Notes: generated from the letters alone by a model not told the origin. 64,000 nucleotides of DNA from Pantoea agglomerans NBRC 102470 (GCF_001598475.1 NZ_BCZA01000013.1:1-64000); one strand, 5' to 3'. Counted from the stretch's first letter, positions 1-8,989 are shown. Numbers and translations: made by a program.

Positions 1-176
1 GAGAGACACAATTTTCAGCCTGTACCGGATAAAAATTAGCGGAAACGAAAGATTTTGCGGCGTGACAAGGCGCAGAGCGAGGACGTCAGCGGGAGCATAC
101 TGAAGTATGTGACCGGTGCGGCTGAGCGATGGCAACGCGGTCATGGCGTAAAAGATTCGTTTCGTGCACCAAGATT
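1..176 (+). other. rRNA operon 23S-5S transcribed spacer
   Basis: The first 30 bases resemble the E. coli rrn spacer just after the 23S gene (a GAGAGA...ATTTTCAGCCTG stretch), so the 23S gene ends just outside the window. The rest, up to the 5S gene at 177, is unlike the short E. coli spacer because an ERIC-type repeat fills about 42-164. The spacer is part of the rRNA precursor and is removed during 23S and 5S maturation. Confidence 0.8.
42..164. repeat. ERIC (IRU) repeat inside the 23S-5S spacer
   Basis: The ends are inverted repeats (GAAACGAA at 42-49 against TTCGTTTC at 156-163), followed inwards by a second imperfect complementary pair (AGATTTTGCG against CGTAAAAGA). The core GGGAGCATACTGAAGTATGTGACC...GCTGAGCG...CAACGC follows the enterobacterial ERIC consensus (GGGAGCTTACATAAGTAAGTGACTGGGGTGAGTGAACGCAGCCAACGC). 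Length is about 123 bp; full-length ERIC is about 127 bp. The element would fold into one long hairpin in the rRNA precursor between 23S and 5S. Confidence 0.75.
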
Positions 177-296
177 TGCCTGGCGGCTTTAGCGCGGTGG
201 TCCCACCTGACCCCATGCCGAACTCAGAAGTGAAACGCCGTAGCGCCGATGGTAGTGTGGGGTCTCCCCATGCGAGAGTAGGGAACTGCCAGGCAT
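177..296 (+). rRNA. rrf: 5S ribosomal RNA
   Basis: A 120-base match, nearly base for base, to the E. coli 5S rRNA, from TGCCTGGCGG at the 5' end to the complementary CTGCCAGGCAT at the 3' end, which form the closing helix I. It is the last gene of the rRNA operon. The downstream neighbours mobB-mobA show that this operon corresponds to rrnA of E. coli. Confidence 0.98.
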
Positions 297-310
297 TAAA
301 CAAGTGAAGA

Positions 311-340
311 AGCCCCGCACGGAAGTGCGGGGCTTTTTTA
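311..340 (+). terminator. rRNA operon terminator
   Basis: Perfect 10-bp stem (AGCCCCGCAC / GTGCGGGGCT) with a GGAA loop, followed by six T residues, 15 bases after the 5S gene. It ends the rRNA transcript just before the convergent mobB gene. Confidence 0.9.
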
Positions 341-379
341 CGTCTGCAGATCGTGAAAAACTGCATCACAACATCCATT

Positions 380-886
380 TCAGCGTTTCTCAAGCCAGTC
401 GGCAATGAAGTCTGCAACGCTGTCCGGACGATTTATATCCAGAACTGGCACGTTCAGCGTTAATTTCTGGTCGCTGGCGACAGCGATTACCTGCTCATCA
501 AGCAGTTCCTCGATCCCACCCTTGATCCCGGCCCGCCATAAAACAATTTTAGGTACGGGTTCATCTTTGAAGCCTTCGACCAGCACGACCTCTAGCGTAG
601 CGTGATCCATGCGGCTGAGCAGATAAGGCAGATTAATCGACTGCTTTTCCGGCGTCTCACACATCAATGCCCATCGCTCTGAACTGGCCAATATTACCTG
701 ACTGGCACCCGCTTTTCTGAGCAGATAGCTATCTTTGCCTGGCGTATCCACATCCATCTGATGATGGGTATGTTTAATCAATCCTGCGCGGATACCTTTA
801 TCGCCGAGAATCGGTATCACCTGCTGCAATAGCGTCGTTTTCCCGGTTCCACTCCAGCCCACAATGGCAAGTATAGGTAATGACAT
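380..886 (-). CDS. mobB: Molybdopterin-guanine dinucleotide biosynthesis adaptor MobB
   Basis: 168-residue cytoplasmic GTP-binding protein of the MobB family. The P-loop GWSGTGKT is at residues 10-17, followed by the HTHHQMDVDTPGKDS segment typical of the family. MobB is thought to deliver GTP or the cofactor to MobA, which attaches GMP to molybdopterin to make the Mo-bisMGD cofactor of enzymes such as nitrate and DMSO reductases. It lies 1 base after mobA and is surely translated from the same mRNA. The gene runs head-on towards the rRNA operon, as next to rrnA in E. coli. Confidence 0.95.
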   Translation of the reverse strand: MSLPILAIVGWSGTGKTTLLQQVIPILGDKGIRAGLIKHTHHQMDVDTPGKDSYLLRKAGASQVILASSERWALMCETPEKQSINLPYLLSRMDHATLEVVLVEGFKDEPVPKIVLWRAGIKGGIEELLDEQVIAVASDQKLTLNVPVLDINRPDSVADFIADWLEKR

Positions 887-887
887 G

Positions 888-1454
888 TCAGCCTCTGTTG
901 TTCAGGTCATCAGGCGTATTGATATTGCGGAAGGCAGCCTCATCCTCATCCATCCGGACAGCATGGCCACCGTGGTCGCGCAGAAAATGCATAAGACGTC
1001 GTTCTCCAGCCTGAAGATAGTCATAAAGAGGTGCAGCCATTTCCCGATGAATCAGCGCCAGCGTAGGATGATCGCGCGACTGTGAACGTACCCAGACTGC
1101 CGGCGCCTCACCGCGTTGATCGACCAGTTTTTCGACGAAGTAGAGAGGTATTGCAGGCGTATCGCAGGAGCAAAAAGCGGCCCATTCACCGTCGATGGCG
1201 AGCAACCCACTGTAGATCCCGGCCAGCGGACCGGGATAATCATCAAAAACATCCTGAATAACCCGACATCCGCTTAACTGATAGCGATCAATATTACGAT
1301 TCGCATTAATCATGACAATGTCGACTTGTGGCCTGAGCCGTTCAAGGACATGCTGATAAAGCGGCCTGCCATCCAGCTGTACTAGCCCTTTGTCCTGACC
1401 ACCCATACGGCGGCCCTGACCACCGGCCAGAATGATACCGGTTAATATTGTCAT
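888..1454 (-). CDS. mobA: Molybdenum cofactor guanylyltransferase MobA
   Basis: 188-residue nucleotidyltransferase that couples GMP from GTP to Mo-molybdopterin. The N-terminal signature LAGGQGRRMGGQDKG (residues 9-23) is the glycine-rich GTP-binding loop plus the conserved lysine of the family. Length is close to that of E. coli MobA (194). First gene of a mobA-mobB pair, divergent from yihD with 44 bases between the start codons, so both promoters must lie in that short gap or overlap the coding regions. Confidence 0.95.
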   Translation of the reverse strand: MTILTGIILAGGQGRRMGGQDKGLVQLDGRPLYQHVLERLRPQVDIVMINANRNIDRYQLSGCRVIQDVFDDYPGPLAGIYSGLLAIDGEWAAFCSCDTPAIPLYFVEKLVDQRGEAPAVWVRSQSRDHPTLALIHREMAAPLYDYLQAGERRLMHFLRDHGGHAVRMDEDEAAFRNINTPDDLNNRG

Positions 1455-1498
1455 GACTGTGCCCTCGCTGATGACGCACTGTGAAAGGAGAAATCTGA

Positions 1499-1774
1499 AT
1501 GAAATGCCATCGTTTAAACGAGTTAATCGAGTTGCTGCAACCCGCCTGGCAAAAAGAGCCTGATCTTAATCTGGTCACATTTTTGCAGAAACTGGCTCAG
1601 GAATCTGGTTTCCGTGGCCCGTTAAGTGAATTAACCGATGATGTATTAATTTACCATCTCAAGATGCGTGACTCAGCCAGCGATGATGAGATCCCAGGCC
1701 TGAAAAAAGATTATGAAGTTGATTTCAAAACAGCACTGCTCCGTGCACGGGGTGTCATTAAACAGGACGAGTAG
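1499..1774 (+). CDS. yihD: YihD family protein (DUF1040)
   Basis: 91-residue small cytoplasmic protein almost identical in layout to E. coli Yih[19 protein letters not shown] at the N terminus and [12 protein letters not shown] at the C terminus. No enzymatic motif, signal peptide or membrane segment is visible. A GAAAGGAG ribosome-binding site sits 8 bases before the ATG. It precedes srkA-dsbA by 42 bases, the same order as in E. coli. Biochemical function is unknown. Confidence 0.93.
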   Translation: MKCHRLNELIELLQPAWQKEPDLNLVTFLQKLAQESGFRGPLSELTDDVLIYHLKMRDSASDDEIPGLKKDYEVDFKTALLRARGVIKQDE

Positions 1775-1816
1775 TGTTATCCTTGGCTGCTATTTGCAAG
1801 GGCAACTACAGGTAAC

Positions 1817-2806
1817 ATGATGAGCGACGCTGCTTTTAACTTCCAGACATTGAATCCCGACGTGTTGCTTGATGCGCTCTGGGAAACAGGAATTCGCGTC
1901 GAATCGGGTCTGACAGCCCTGAACAGCTACGAGAACAGGGTTTATCAATTCAGCGACGACGAAAAACGCCGCTATGTTGCGAAGTTTTATCGCCCACAGC
2001 GCTGGCGTGCCGAACAGATTGCTGAAGAACATCAGTACGCACTTGATCTGCTGGCTGACGAAGTGCCCATCGCGGCGCCACTGCGGTTAAAGGGTGAGAC
2101 ACTGCATAGTCACGCTGGCTTCTTCTTTGCCGTATTCCCCAGCCTGGGCGGACGGCAATATGAGACAGACAACGAAGATCAGATGGAGTGGGTAGGCCGC
2201 TTCCTGGGCCGCATTCATCAGACCGGGCGTAAAGCGCTGTTCAGGCATCGGCCTGCCATCGGTCTGGATGAATATCTGCATGAACCCCGGCAGGTGCTGG
2301 AGCACTCTCTGTTAGTGCCTGCATCGCTTAAAGTCGCACTGCTACAGGCTATCGATAAGCTGGGAAACACGCTGCAACAACAGTGGCACACCACGTGGCA
2401 GCCGCTACGATTACATGGCGACTGCCATCCGGGTAATATCCTGTGGCGTGACGGACCGCTGTTTGTCGATCTGGATGATGCCCGTAATGGCCCGGCCGTG
2501 CAGGATCTCTGGATGCTGATCAGCGGCGATCGTCAGGAACAGCGTATTCAATGGGATATACTGCTGGAGGCGTACAGTGAGTTCAGTGATTTTGATATTA
2601 ATGAATTGTCACTGATTGAACCTTTACGCGCCATGCGCATGGTTTATTATCTGGCCTGGGTTGTCCGACGCTGGCAGGATCCCGCTTTTCCGCGCGCTTT
2701 CCCCTGGATGACAGATGAAGATTTCTGGCGCAGGCAAATTTCACTCTTTACCGAGCAGGAGAAGCTGTTGCAGGAACCTCCTCTGCAGCTGACACCGCAA
2801 TATTAA
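1817..2806 (+). CDS. srkA: Stress response kinase A (SrkA/RdoA/YihE)
   Basis: 329-residue Ser/Thr protein kinase with the aminoglycoside-phosphotransferase (APH/choline kinase) fold. The catalytic loop HGDCHPGN is at about residues 200-207 with its aspartate at 202; the metal-binding DLDD is at 218-221; the ATP-binding lysine is within VAKFYRP near residue 56. In E. coli the protein counters the MazEF death pathway and reports envelope stress; srkA-dsbA is a Cpx-regulated operon. Here dsbA follows after 26 bases. Two ATGs in tandem (1817, 1820) both suit the start. Confidence 0.95.
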   Translation: MMSDAAFNFQTLNPDVLLDALWETGIRVESGLTALNSYENRVYQFSDDEKRRYVAKFYRPQRWRAEQIAEEHQYALDLLADEVPIAAPLRLKGETLHSHAGFFFAVFPSLGGRQYETDNEDQMEWVGRFLGRIHQTGRKALFRHRPAIGLDEYLHEPRQVLEHSLLVPASLKVALLQAIDKLGNTLQQQWHTTWQPLRLHGDCHPGNILWRDGPLFVDLDDARNGPAVQDLWMLISGDRQEQRIQWDILLEAYSEFSDFDINELSLIEPLRAMRMVYYLAWVVRRWQDPAFPRAFPWMTDEDFWRRQISLFTEQEKLLQEPPLQLTPQY

Positions 2807-2832
2807 TGACGTAGTCAGGAGAATTTTTCACG

Positions 2833-3462
2833 ATGAAAAAAATTTGGTTTGCACTGATGGGTTTAGTGCTGGCATTCAGCGCATCTGCTGCCCAGTTCAC
2901 TGAAGGTAAACAATATGTGAGTCTGCCTAAACCTGTGGCCGGCGAACCTCAGGTGATGGAGTTCTTCTCCTTCTTCTGCCCGCACTGCTATCAGTTTGAA
3001 CGTATTTATCACGTCAATGACGCGGTGAAAAAGAATCTGCCTGCTGACACTAAGATGGTGAAATACCACGTCGATTTTCTCGGTGGAGAGCTGGGGCCGG
3101 TCGTGACCCAGGCTTGGGCTGTCGCGATGGCGCTGGGCGTTGAAGATAAAGTGACAGCACCGATCTTCGATGGCATTCAGAAAACGCAGACCATCACCGA
3201 TCCTGCCAGTCTGAAAGAGACCTTTGTCAAAGCGGCCGGTATCTCTGCGGCGGACTATGATGCAGCCTGGAACAGCTTCGCCGTAAAAGCGCTGGTTGCG
3301 CAGCAGCAAAAAGCCGCTGCTGATGTTGATCTGCGTGGTGTGCCTGCTATTTTCGTGAATGGCAAATACATGGTTAACAACGGCGGTCTTGATACCAGCT
3401 CTATGGATAATTTCGTCGCAGACTATGCGAACGTGGTTAAATTCCTGGTAAGCCAGAAGTAA
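2833..3462 (+). CDS. dsbA: Thiol:disulfide interchange protein DsbA
   Basis: 209-residue periplasmic oxidase that introduces disulfide bonds into exported proteins and is itself reoxidised by DsbB. Signal peptide [19 protein letters not shown] with probable cleavage before AQFTEG. The thioredoxin-fold active site CPHC is at residues 49-52, and the conserved cis-proline loop GVPAIFV lies near the C-terminal end of the fold. RBS AGGAG precedes the ATG. It is the second gene of the srkA-dsbA operon and is followed at once by a strong terminator. E. coli has yihF and yihG between dsbA and polA; they are absent here. Confidence 0.97.
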   Translation: MKKIWFALMGLVLAFSASAAQFTEGKQYVSLPKPVAGEPQVMEFFSFFCPHCYQFERIYHVNDAVKKNLPADTKMVKYHVDFLGGELGPVVTQAWAVAMALGVEDKVTAPIFDGIQKTQTITDPASLKETFVKAAGISAADYDAAWNSFAVKALVAQQQKAAADVDLRGVPAIFVNGKYMVNNGGLDTSSMDNFVADYANVVKFLVSQK

Positions 3463-3481
3463 TCAGCCTCACACCCCCGTT

Positions 3482-3509
3482 AAACGCCAGCTCTGCTGGC
3501 GTTTTTTTT
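3482..3509 (+). terminator. dsbA terminator
   Basis: 10-bp stem (AAACGCCAGC / GCTGGCGTTT) with a TCT loop and a run of eight T residues, 19 bases after the dsbA stop codon. Confidence 0.9.
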
Positions 3510-3840
3510 ATGCCTTTGAACAACGGGCCAATTTTTGTCCATCTCCAGGGCATAAATTTAATATCCACACAAGGGATCGCGCTATTAAAAATAGCGATCG
3601 GGTCACGGAAATTAAATAAGCCAATGAAATTTATGGTTTTTATTCAAGTGTCGATTATTTATTTTCCTGAAAAAAAGCGCGTTATAATTTTTACGCACAA
3701 AGTTATCCACAGAACGATCGTTGCGATCCTGTCCCCAAAAGCGTGAAAAACTCCAGACGTGGCACGCCTTAGTTCACCATTTCTGCCTGGTTGTGGCATC
3801 CTTATAGCCCAACTCATAGCAACGAAGACTACACAGACTT
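3510..3840 (+). promoter_or_regulatory. dsbA-polA intergenic region with DnaA boxes
   Basis: 331 bases without a convincing gene. It holds a perfect DnaA box TTATCCACA (3703-3711), two one-mismatch boxes TTACGCACA (3691-3699) and ATATCCACA (3561-3569), and four GATC sites (3575, 3596, 3716, 3725). A hairpin CGCTAT/ATAGCG lies near 3580-3596 and an AT-rich stretch at 3600-3690. A TATAAT (3683-3688) just before the DnaA pair could be the polA -10, though its -35 is poor. DnaA is known to influence polA expression in E. coli, so a conserved control region is the simplest reading. Confidence 0.65.
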
Positions 3841-6627
3841 ATGGCGCAAATAGCAGAAAATCCCCTGATTCTGGTCGATGGCTCATCCTATCTTTATCGC
3901 GCGTATCACGCGTTTCCGCCGCTGACCAACAGTGCAGGTGAACCCACTGGCGCCATGTACGGCGTGCTCAACATGCTGAAAAGCCTGCTGGCGCAATACA
4001 ATCCGAGTCACGTTGCTGTGGTGTTCGATGCCAAAGGCAAAACCTTCAGGGACGAGCTGTTTGAGCATTACAAATCTCACCGTCCCCCGATGCCTGACGA
4101 GCTCCGTGCACAAATTGAGCCGCTGCATGAGATGGTGCGGGCGATGGGGCTGCCGTTGCTGGCTGTGAGCGGCGTCGAGGCTGATGATGTCATCGGTACG
4201 CTGGCGCTGGAAGCGGAGAAAAAGGGTCTCTCAGTACTGATCAGCACCGGCGACAAAGATATGGCGCAGCTGGTCACGCCCGCCATCACGCTGATTAACA
4301 CTATGAGCAACACCATTCTGGGACCAGAAGAGGTTGAGCAGAAATATGGTGTTCCACCCGCATTGATCATCGATTTCCTTGCCATGATGGGTGATAGCTC
4401 CGATAACATTCCTGGCGTGCCAGGCGTCGGTGAGAAAACGGCACAGGCGTTGCTGCAGGGGCTGGGCAGCATGCAGACGATCTATGACAATCTGGACAAA
4501 GTGGCCGATCTCGGCTTTCGTGGTGCCAAAACCATGGCGACCAAACTTGAGCAGAATCGTGATGTGGCGTTTCTCTCTTATCAGCTGGCGACCATTAAGA
4601 CAGACGTTGAGCTGGCGCTGCCCTGTGAAGAGCTCACAGTCACTGAACCCGATACAGAGGCATTGCAGGCCCTGTTCAGTCGTTACGAGTTCAAACGCTG
4701 GCTGAGTGACCTGCAGGACGGTAAATGGCTGCAGGGTAAAAAGAGCACTACGCAGGCGCAAAAAGCGCAGGCCGATGAACCGGCCCTGGTGGTTGAAACC
4801 AGCAGCGTGTTACCGACCGAGGGTTATGTCACCATTCTGGATCAGGATCTCTTTGATAGCTGGCTGGAGAAGCTGAAAAACAGCGAAGTCTTTGCGTTTG
4901 ATCTGGAGACCGACGCGCTGGATACCCTGAGCGCTAACATCGTCGGCATCAGCTTCGCGGTGGCACCCGGTGAAGCCGCCTATCTGCCGGTTGCCCATGA
5001 CTATCTTGATGCGCCTGATCAACTGGATCGCGCTACCGTTCTGGCACAGCTCAAGCCCTTGCTGGAAGATGAGAGCGCATGGAAAGTTGGCCAGAACCTG
5101 AAATACGATCGCGGCGTGCTGAAAAACTACGACATTGAACTGGCCGGTATCAAATTCGACACCATGCTTGAGTCCTATATCCTCAACAGCGTGGTGGGCA
5201 AACATGACATGGATAGCCTGGCCGCTCGCTGGCTTAACCATAAAACCGTGACCTTCCAGGAGATCGCCGGTAAAGGCAAAAATCAGCTGACGTTCAATCA
5301 AATCGCGTTAGAGCAGGCATCCCATTACGCTGCAGAAGATGCAGATGTGACCCTGCAGCTGCATCTGAAGATGTGGCCAGAGCTGGAGAAAGAAGCGGGT
5401 CCGAAAAAAGTCTTCGAACAGATTGAGATGCCGTTACTGACGGTGATTTCGCGCATAGAGCGCAACGGTGTGCTGATCGATCAGTCTATTCTGGCGCAGC
5501 ATTCGAAAGAGCTGACGGCCCGACTGGCTGAGCTTGAGTTGAAAGCGCATGAGCTGGCGGGGGAACCCTTCAACCTCTCATCCACCAAGCAGCTTCAGGT
5601 GATCCTGTTTGAAAAACAGGGCATCAAGCCCACAAAGAAAACACCAGGCGGCGCGCCGTCAACCAGCGAAGAGGTGTTAGCCGAGCTGGCACTTGATTAT
5701 CCGTTACCCAAAGTGATTCTGGAGCATCGCGGCTTATCCAAACTTAAGTCTACCTATACGGATAAATTACCGCTGATGATCAATCCGATCAGTGGCAGGG
5801 TACATACCTCTTATCATCAGGCCGTCACCGCAACCGGACGCTTATCCTCTGCCGATCCGAATCTGCAAAACATTCCGGTGCGTAATGATGAAGGACGCCG
5901 AATCCGTCAGGCATTTGTTGCGGCCAAAGGCCATCGCATTGTGGCGGCAGACTATTCACAAATCGAACTGCGTATCATGGCGCATCTCTCTCAGGACAAA
6001 GGATTGCTGGACGCTTTTGCCCAGGGCGAAGATATCCACCGCGCGACGGCATCCGAAGTGTTTGGCGTGGCGCTGGATAAGGTCAGCGGCGAACAGCGTC
6101 GCAGCGCCAAAGCGATCAACTTTGGTCTGATTTATGGCATGAGCGCCTTTGGTCTGTCGCGTCAGCTGAATATCGGTGCGGGTGAAGCGAACAAGTATAT
6201 GGATCTCTACTTTGAACGCTATCCGGGCGTCCTGCGCTATATGGAGAACACACGCCAGCTGGCGGCGAGTAAAGGCTATGTCGAAACGCTGGAAGGCCGT
6301 CGACTGTGGCTGCCCGATATTAAATCCGGTAATGCCATTCGCCGGAAAGCCGCAGAACGTGCCGCTATCAATGCGCCGATGCAGGGAACGGCAGCCGATA
6401 TCATCAAGCGGGCAATGATTGCCGTGGATAACTGGCTGGAACAGCAAAACGACAATGCCGTCAGAATGATTATGCAGGTTCACGATGAACTGGTGTTCGA
6501 AGTTAAAGCCGAGGCGGTTGAAGAGGCGAGCCAGAAAATCCGTGCGCTGATGGAGGGTAGCGTACAGCTCGACGTACCTTTACTGGTTGAGGTCGGTGTG
6601 GGTGACAACTGGGATGAAGCCCACTGA
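3841..6627 (+). CDS. polA: DNA polymerase I
   Basis: 928 residues, the same length as E. coli Pol I. The N-terminal ~290 residues form the 5'-3' flap nuclease; the middle third is the 3'-5' proofreading exonuclease, with the metal-binding DxE of FDLETD intact; the C-terminal ~400 residues are the polymerase. Motif A is DYSQIELR, motif [15 protein letters not shown], motif C VHDEL. It removes RNA primers, fills gaps in Okazaki fragments and acts in excision repair. It is a single-gene unit after the DnaA-box region and before Spot 42, as in E. coli. Confidence 0.99.
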   Translation: MAQIAENPLILVDGSSYLYRAYHAFPPLTNSAGEPTGAMYGVLNMLKSLLAQYNPSHVAVVFDAKGKTFRDELFEHYKSHRPPMPDELRAQIEPLHEMVRAMGLPLLAVSGVEADDVIGTLALEAEKKGLSVLISTGDKDMAQLVTPAITLINTMSNTILGPEEVEQKYGVPPALIIDFLAMMGDSSDNIPGVPGVGEKTAQALLQGLGSMQTIYDNLDKVADLGFRGAKTMATKLEQNRDVAFLSYQLATIKTDVELALPCEELTVTEPDTEALQALFSRYEFKRWLSDLQDGKWLQGKKSTTQAQKAQADEPALVVETSSVLPTEGYVTILDQDLFDSWLEKLKNSEVFAFDLETDALDTLSANIVGISFAVAPGEAAYLPVAHDYLDAPDQLDRATVLAQLKPLLEDESAWKVGQNLKYDRGVLKNYDIELAGIKFDTMLESYILNSVVGKHDMDSLAARWLNHKTVTFQEIAGKGKNQLTFNQIALEQASHYAAEDADVTLQLHLKMWPELEKEAGPKKVFEQIEMPLLTVISRIERNGVLIDQSILAQHSKELTARLAELELKAHELAGEPFNLSSTKQLQVILFEKQGIKPTKKTPGGAPSTSEEVLAELALDYPLPKVILEHRGLSKLKSTYTDKLPLMINPISGRVHTSYHQAVTATGRLSSADPNLQNIPVRNDEGRRIRQAFVAAKGHRIVAADYSQIELRIMAHLSQDKGLLDAFAQGEDIHRATASEVFGVALDKVSGEQRRSAKAINFGLIYGMSAFGLSRQLNIGAGEANKYMDLYFERYPGVLRYMENTRQLAASKGYVETLEGRRLWLPDIKSGNAIRRKAAERAAINAPMQGTAADIIKRAMIAVDNWLEQQNDNAVRMIMQVHDELVFEVKAEAVEEASQKIRALMEGSVQLDVPLLVEVGVGDNWDEAH

Positions 6628-6639
6628 TTCGATGTATGT

Positions 6640-6666
6640 GGTCGGTTCTGAAGAACAGAATCGGCC
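6640..6666 (+). terminator. Hairpin after polA
   Basis: 11-bp stem with one G-T wobble on each side (GGTCGGTTCTG / CAGAATCGGCC) and an AAGAA loop, 12 bases after the polA stop. No T run follows, so it may protect the 3' end or assist Rho-dependent ending rather than be a true intrinsic terminator. Confidence 0.45.
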
Positions 6667-6858
6667 CTGAATCAGGTATAAGAAAATCGTTTAGTTGACC
6701 GGTTTAGCGCGGTCAACGCTGGCACGGAGAGAAAGCGCTTTTCTAACTGCTTATCGCCTAAACACTTTTTTCGTCATTAAACTACATCACAACGCTATTT
6801 TTGTGACGTGCATGGTAAAAAAAGTCCTGTTTGATGTAAGTAAGCAACAAAAAAGCCT

Positions 6859-6886
6859 TTGTCACGCACAGAAAATCAGGTAAAGT
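6859..6886 (+). promoter_or_regulatory. Spot 42 promoter
   Basis: TTGTCA (6859-6864), 16-base spacer and TAAAGT (6881-6886), placing initiation at the conserved first G of Spot 42 at 6894. In E. coli this promoter is repressed by cAMP-CRP; no clear CRP box with both half-sites was found here. Confidence 0.6.
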
Positions 6887-6893
6887 TCGTCGC

Positions 6894-7002
6894 GTAGGGT
6901 ACAGAGGTAAGATGTTCTATCTTTCAGACCTTTTACTTCACGTAATCGGATTTGGCTGAATTTAGCCGCCCCAGTCATTCTGTGACTGGGGCGTTTTTTA
7001 TT
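6894..7002 (+). ncRNA. spf: Spot 42 small RNA
   Basis: 109 nucleotides, nearly identical to E. coli Spot 42 from GTAGGGTACAGAGGTAAG to the terminator stem CGCCCCAGTC...GACTGGGGCG with its T run. Only the region just before the terminator hairpin and its loop differ. Spot 42 is an Hfq-dependent RNA that base-pairs with mRNAs such as galK and many secondary-carbon-metabolism transcripts when glucose is present. Position between polA and engB is the same as in E. coli. Confidence 0.97.
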
Positions 7003-7044
7003 GGGCTTTTTGTACCGTCAGCGTCACCGGCACAGGGTTTCCAC

Positions 7045-7680
7045 TCACTCTTCCGCGTCCTGATCTTCAACCGCCGGTTCAAGCGTATTAAACCAGCTGT
7101 CCAGCTTCTGACGAACCTTATCCACGCCGATTTTCTTCAGCGATGAGAAGAGTTCTACCTGCACATCACCAACAAATTCGAGTGCGGCTTCACGCACGAC
7201 ATTGAGCTGCGCTTTACGGGCACCTGAGGCCAGTTTGTCTGCTTTAGTGAGAAGCAACAGCACCGGAATGCCACTTTCCACTGACCACTGAATCATCTGC
7301 CGGTCGAGATCTTTCAGCGGATGACGGATATCCATCAGGATAACCAGTCCTTTCAGCGCCTGACGTTTTTGCAGGTATTCACCTAACGCGCGCTGCCACT
7401 TCAGCTTCATCTCTTCCGGGACTTCGGCATAACCGTAACCGGGCAGGTCGACCAGACGCTTACCTTCTTTCACTTCAAACAGGTTAATCAGCTGCGTACG
7501 TCCCGGCGTTTTACTGGTACGCGCCAGACCCTTCTGATTGGTTAACGTATTCAGCGCACTCGATTTTCCCGCGTTCGAGCGGCCAGCGAAAGCCACCTCA
7601 ATTCCGGTATCGGCAGGCAGATGGCGGATATCCGGCGCGCTCATGACAAAGTGGGTAACGTGGTAATTCAATTCAGACAA
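7045..7680 (-). CDS. engB: Ribosome biogenesis GTP-binding protein EngB (YsxC/YihA)
   Basis: 211-residue TRAFAC GTPase needed for maturation of the 50S subunit. G1 loop GRSNAGKSS at residues 33-41, G3 [12 protein letters not shown]4 TKADK. The start codon is TTG at 7680: the sequence upstream has a TGGAG ribosome-binding site, and the next ATG (residue 13) would cut off the conserved N terminus [15 protein letters not shown] (minus strand, 7724-7719) with TTGAGC 19 bases upstream is a likely promoter. It is transcribed towards Spot 42, which ends 43 bases before the engB stop. Confidence 0.96.
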   Translation of the reverse strand: MSELNYHVTHFVMSAPDIRHLPADTGIEVAFAGRSNAGKSSALNTLTNQKGLARTSKTPGRTQLINLFEVKEGKRLVDLPGYGYAEVPEEMKLKWQRALGEYLQKRQALKGLVILMDIRHPLKDLDRQMIQWSVESGIPVLLLLTKADKLASGARKAQLNVVREAALEFVGDVQVELFSSLKKIGVDKVRQKLDSWFNTLEPAVEDQDAEE

Positions 7681-7901
7681 GGTGACACTCCAGAAAACGC
7701 ATTAAGGCAATGCGGGCGATTATACGCGTTATGACGCGAAAGTGCTCAATCGCATCTCGGTAACAAACTTTGTAAGAGATTTGCCATTCACGGTGCGGGT
7801 TATTTCGCTTTTTACTTTAATTACTAAAAATAAAAAAATATGTAATTCAATCCCTTATCTTAAAACGTTCTTTTTTTGAACTAACTATTTTTGACACTGA
7901 C

Positions 7902-7929
7902 TTGAGGCTTTTACCAGTTGGTCTACATT
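7902..7929 (+). promoter_or_regulatory. Candidate csrC promoter
   Basis: TTGAGG (7902-7907), 16-base spacer, TACATT (7924-7929). Initiation would fall near 7936, just before the GGA-rich region of CsrC. A better -35-like TTGACA at 7891 is too far (27 bases) from this -10. Confidence 0.4.
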
Positions 7930-7935
7930 AGTGTG

Positions 7936-8163
7936 CAGTGCACGGCAGCACACATCAGGATGATGCGCTCAGGGATACCAGGAGGGTTATGAGCGATGGA
8001 ATGGAACAGGGTCAGGGATGCGGCCAGACAGGGATAAGGAATAGCTCAGGAGTTGAGCAGGCGCGGGATTAACCGGGATGTTACGAGCCGAAAAGGATTT
8101 AAAACATGATTCCTTCTCATGAAGGTATGAAATAAGGCGACAGCTTGAGCTGTCGCCTTTTTT
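7936..8163 (+). ncRNA. csrC: CsrC regulatory RNA
   Basis: Located between engB and yihI exactly as csrC is in E. coli. The region 7957-8100 contains twelve GGA motifs (for example AGGA, GGGA and AGGAG), the binding signature of CsrA. It ends in an 11-bp terminator stem AAGGCGACAGC / GCTGTCGCCTT (8134-8159) with a T run; the terminator and the TTTTTTCTTTG tail match E. coli CsrC. CsrC sequesters the mRNA-binding protein CsrA and so relieves its control of carbon storage, motility and biofilm. The 5' end is estimated from the promoter and may be off by some bases. Confidence 0.88.
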
Positions 8164-8231
8164 CTTTGTCTACTTTCTGCTAGATTTCGCCGCAATTCTA
8201 TACTGAATAAAAAAAGCCGGGACCGAATACT

Positions 8232-8756
8232 ATGAAGCAACCTGCACGAGCTGCTAACGGCAAACCTGCCGTCAAAGCCAAACGCAAATCGCGTGACGAT
8301 ATCAACCATGAAGCACGCGATCGCAAACGTGATAAAAAGCATCGCGGACATGCATCTGGCAGCCGTGCTAATCCGGCTGCGTCCGAAAACAATGGCGGAC
8401 GTCAGGCGGACAGCGTCAAAGATCCGCGCATCGGGAGTAAAAAACCGGTGGCCCTGATCGCTGAAGGAAAAACCGCCGCCGTTAAACCAAAGAAAAGCGC
8501 AGAAAAACCGGCAGCAGAGAAGAAAGTGCGTCTGACACCAGAAGAAGAGCTGGCGAAGCTGGAAAATGACGAACGTCTGGATGCGCTGCTGGATCGGCTG
8601 GAAAATGGCGAAACACTGTCAGCTGAAGATCAGGGCTGGCTGGATGCCTCGCTGGATCGTATCGACGAACTGATGGAGCAGTTAGGCATTGTGATGGATG
8701 ATGCCGAAGATGAGCAGGCTGAAGAAGATATGTACCGTCTGCTGAAAGGCAACTAA
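8232..8756 (+). CDS. yihI: Der GTPase-activating protein YihI
   Basis: 174-residue, highly charged cytoplasmic protein. The N-terminal half is lysine/arginine rich with the family segment [19 protein letters not shown] and [10 protein letters not shown]; the C-terminal half is acidic and helical ([22 protein letters not shown]...[12 protein letters not shown]). YihI stimulates the GTPase Der (EngA) and so tunes ribosome assembly. E. coli YihI is 169 residues. Neighbours engB and CsrC on one side and hemN on the other are conserved, except that a small extra gene lies before hemN here. Confidence 0.95.
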   Translation: MKQPARAANGKPAVKAKRKSRDDINHEARDRKRDKKHRGHASGSRANPAASENNGGRQADSVKDPRIGSKKPVALIAEGKTAAVKPKKSAEKPAAEKKVRLTPEEELAKLENDERLDALLDRLENGETLSAEDQGWLDASLDRIDELMEQLGIVMDDAEDEQAEEDMYRLLKGN

Positions 8757-8810
8757 GCAAATTTGATCGGCATGCGTTACCCGCATGCCGCGCTTAACAG
8801 GTAAACGACA

Positions 8811-8987
8811 ATGTTTTGGCCTGGATCAATTTTCGCGCTGCTGGCGACATGTTATCTGCTGTGGTTATTGTTTAAACTACGACGCCTGTCGCGTCTGAAG
8901 CAACGTTTACGTCGGGTCTCATCCCGCTCACCTTTTATCTCCTCTTCTTCGCGACCTTCTCTCAGACGACGTCACCGGAAGGAGTGA
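8811..8987 (+). CDS. Small putative membrane protein between yihI and hemN
   Basis: 58 codons from ATG to TGA. It starts MFWPGSIFALLATCYLLWLLF, one hydrophobic segment of about 17 residues, and continues as a very basic tail of about 36 residues, rich in arginine and serine and ending RRRHRKE. This predicts an inner-membrane anchor with a cytoplasmic basic tail. Its stop codon ends 2 bases before the hemN ATG, and the hemN ribosome-binding site AAGGAG lies inside its last codons, so translational coupling is likely. Upstream there is an AGGTAAACGACA spacing, a modest RBS. In other gammaproteobacteria a DUF2489 protein with an N-terminal membrane anchor may occupy this place; a shortened relative is a guess. 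Confidence 0.55.
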   Translation: MFWPGSIFALLATCYLLWLLFKLRRLSRLKQRLRRVSSRSPFISSSSRPSLRRRHRKE

Positions 8988-8989
8988 GC

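Noticed and set aside
6784..6815. Possible CRP site before Spot 42 (TCACAA...TTGTGA)
   Set aside because: The half-sites are inverted relative to the TGTGA-N6-TCACA consensus and the spacing is 8; not a CRP box although Spot 42 is CRP-repressed in E. coli.
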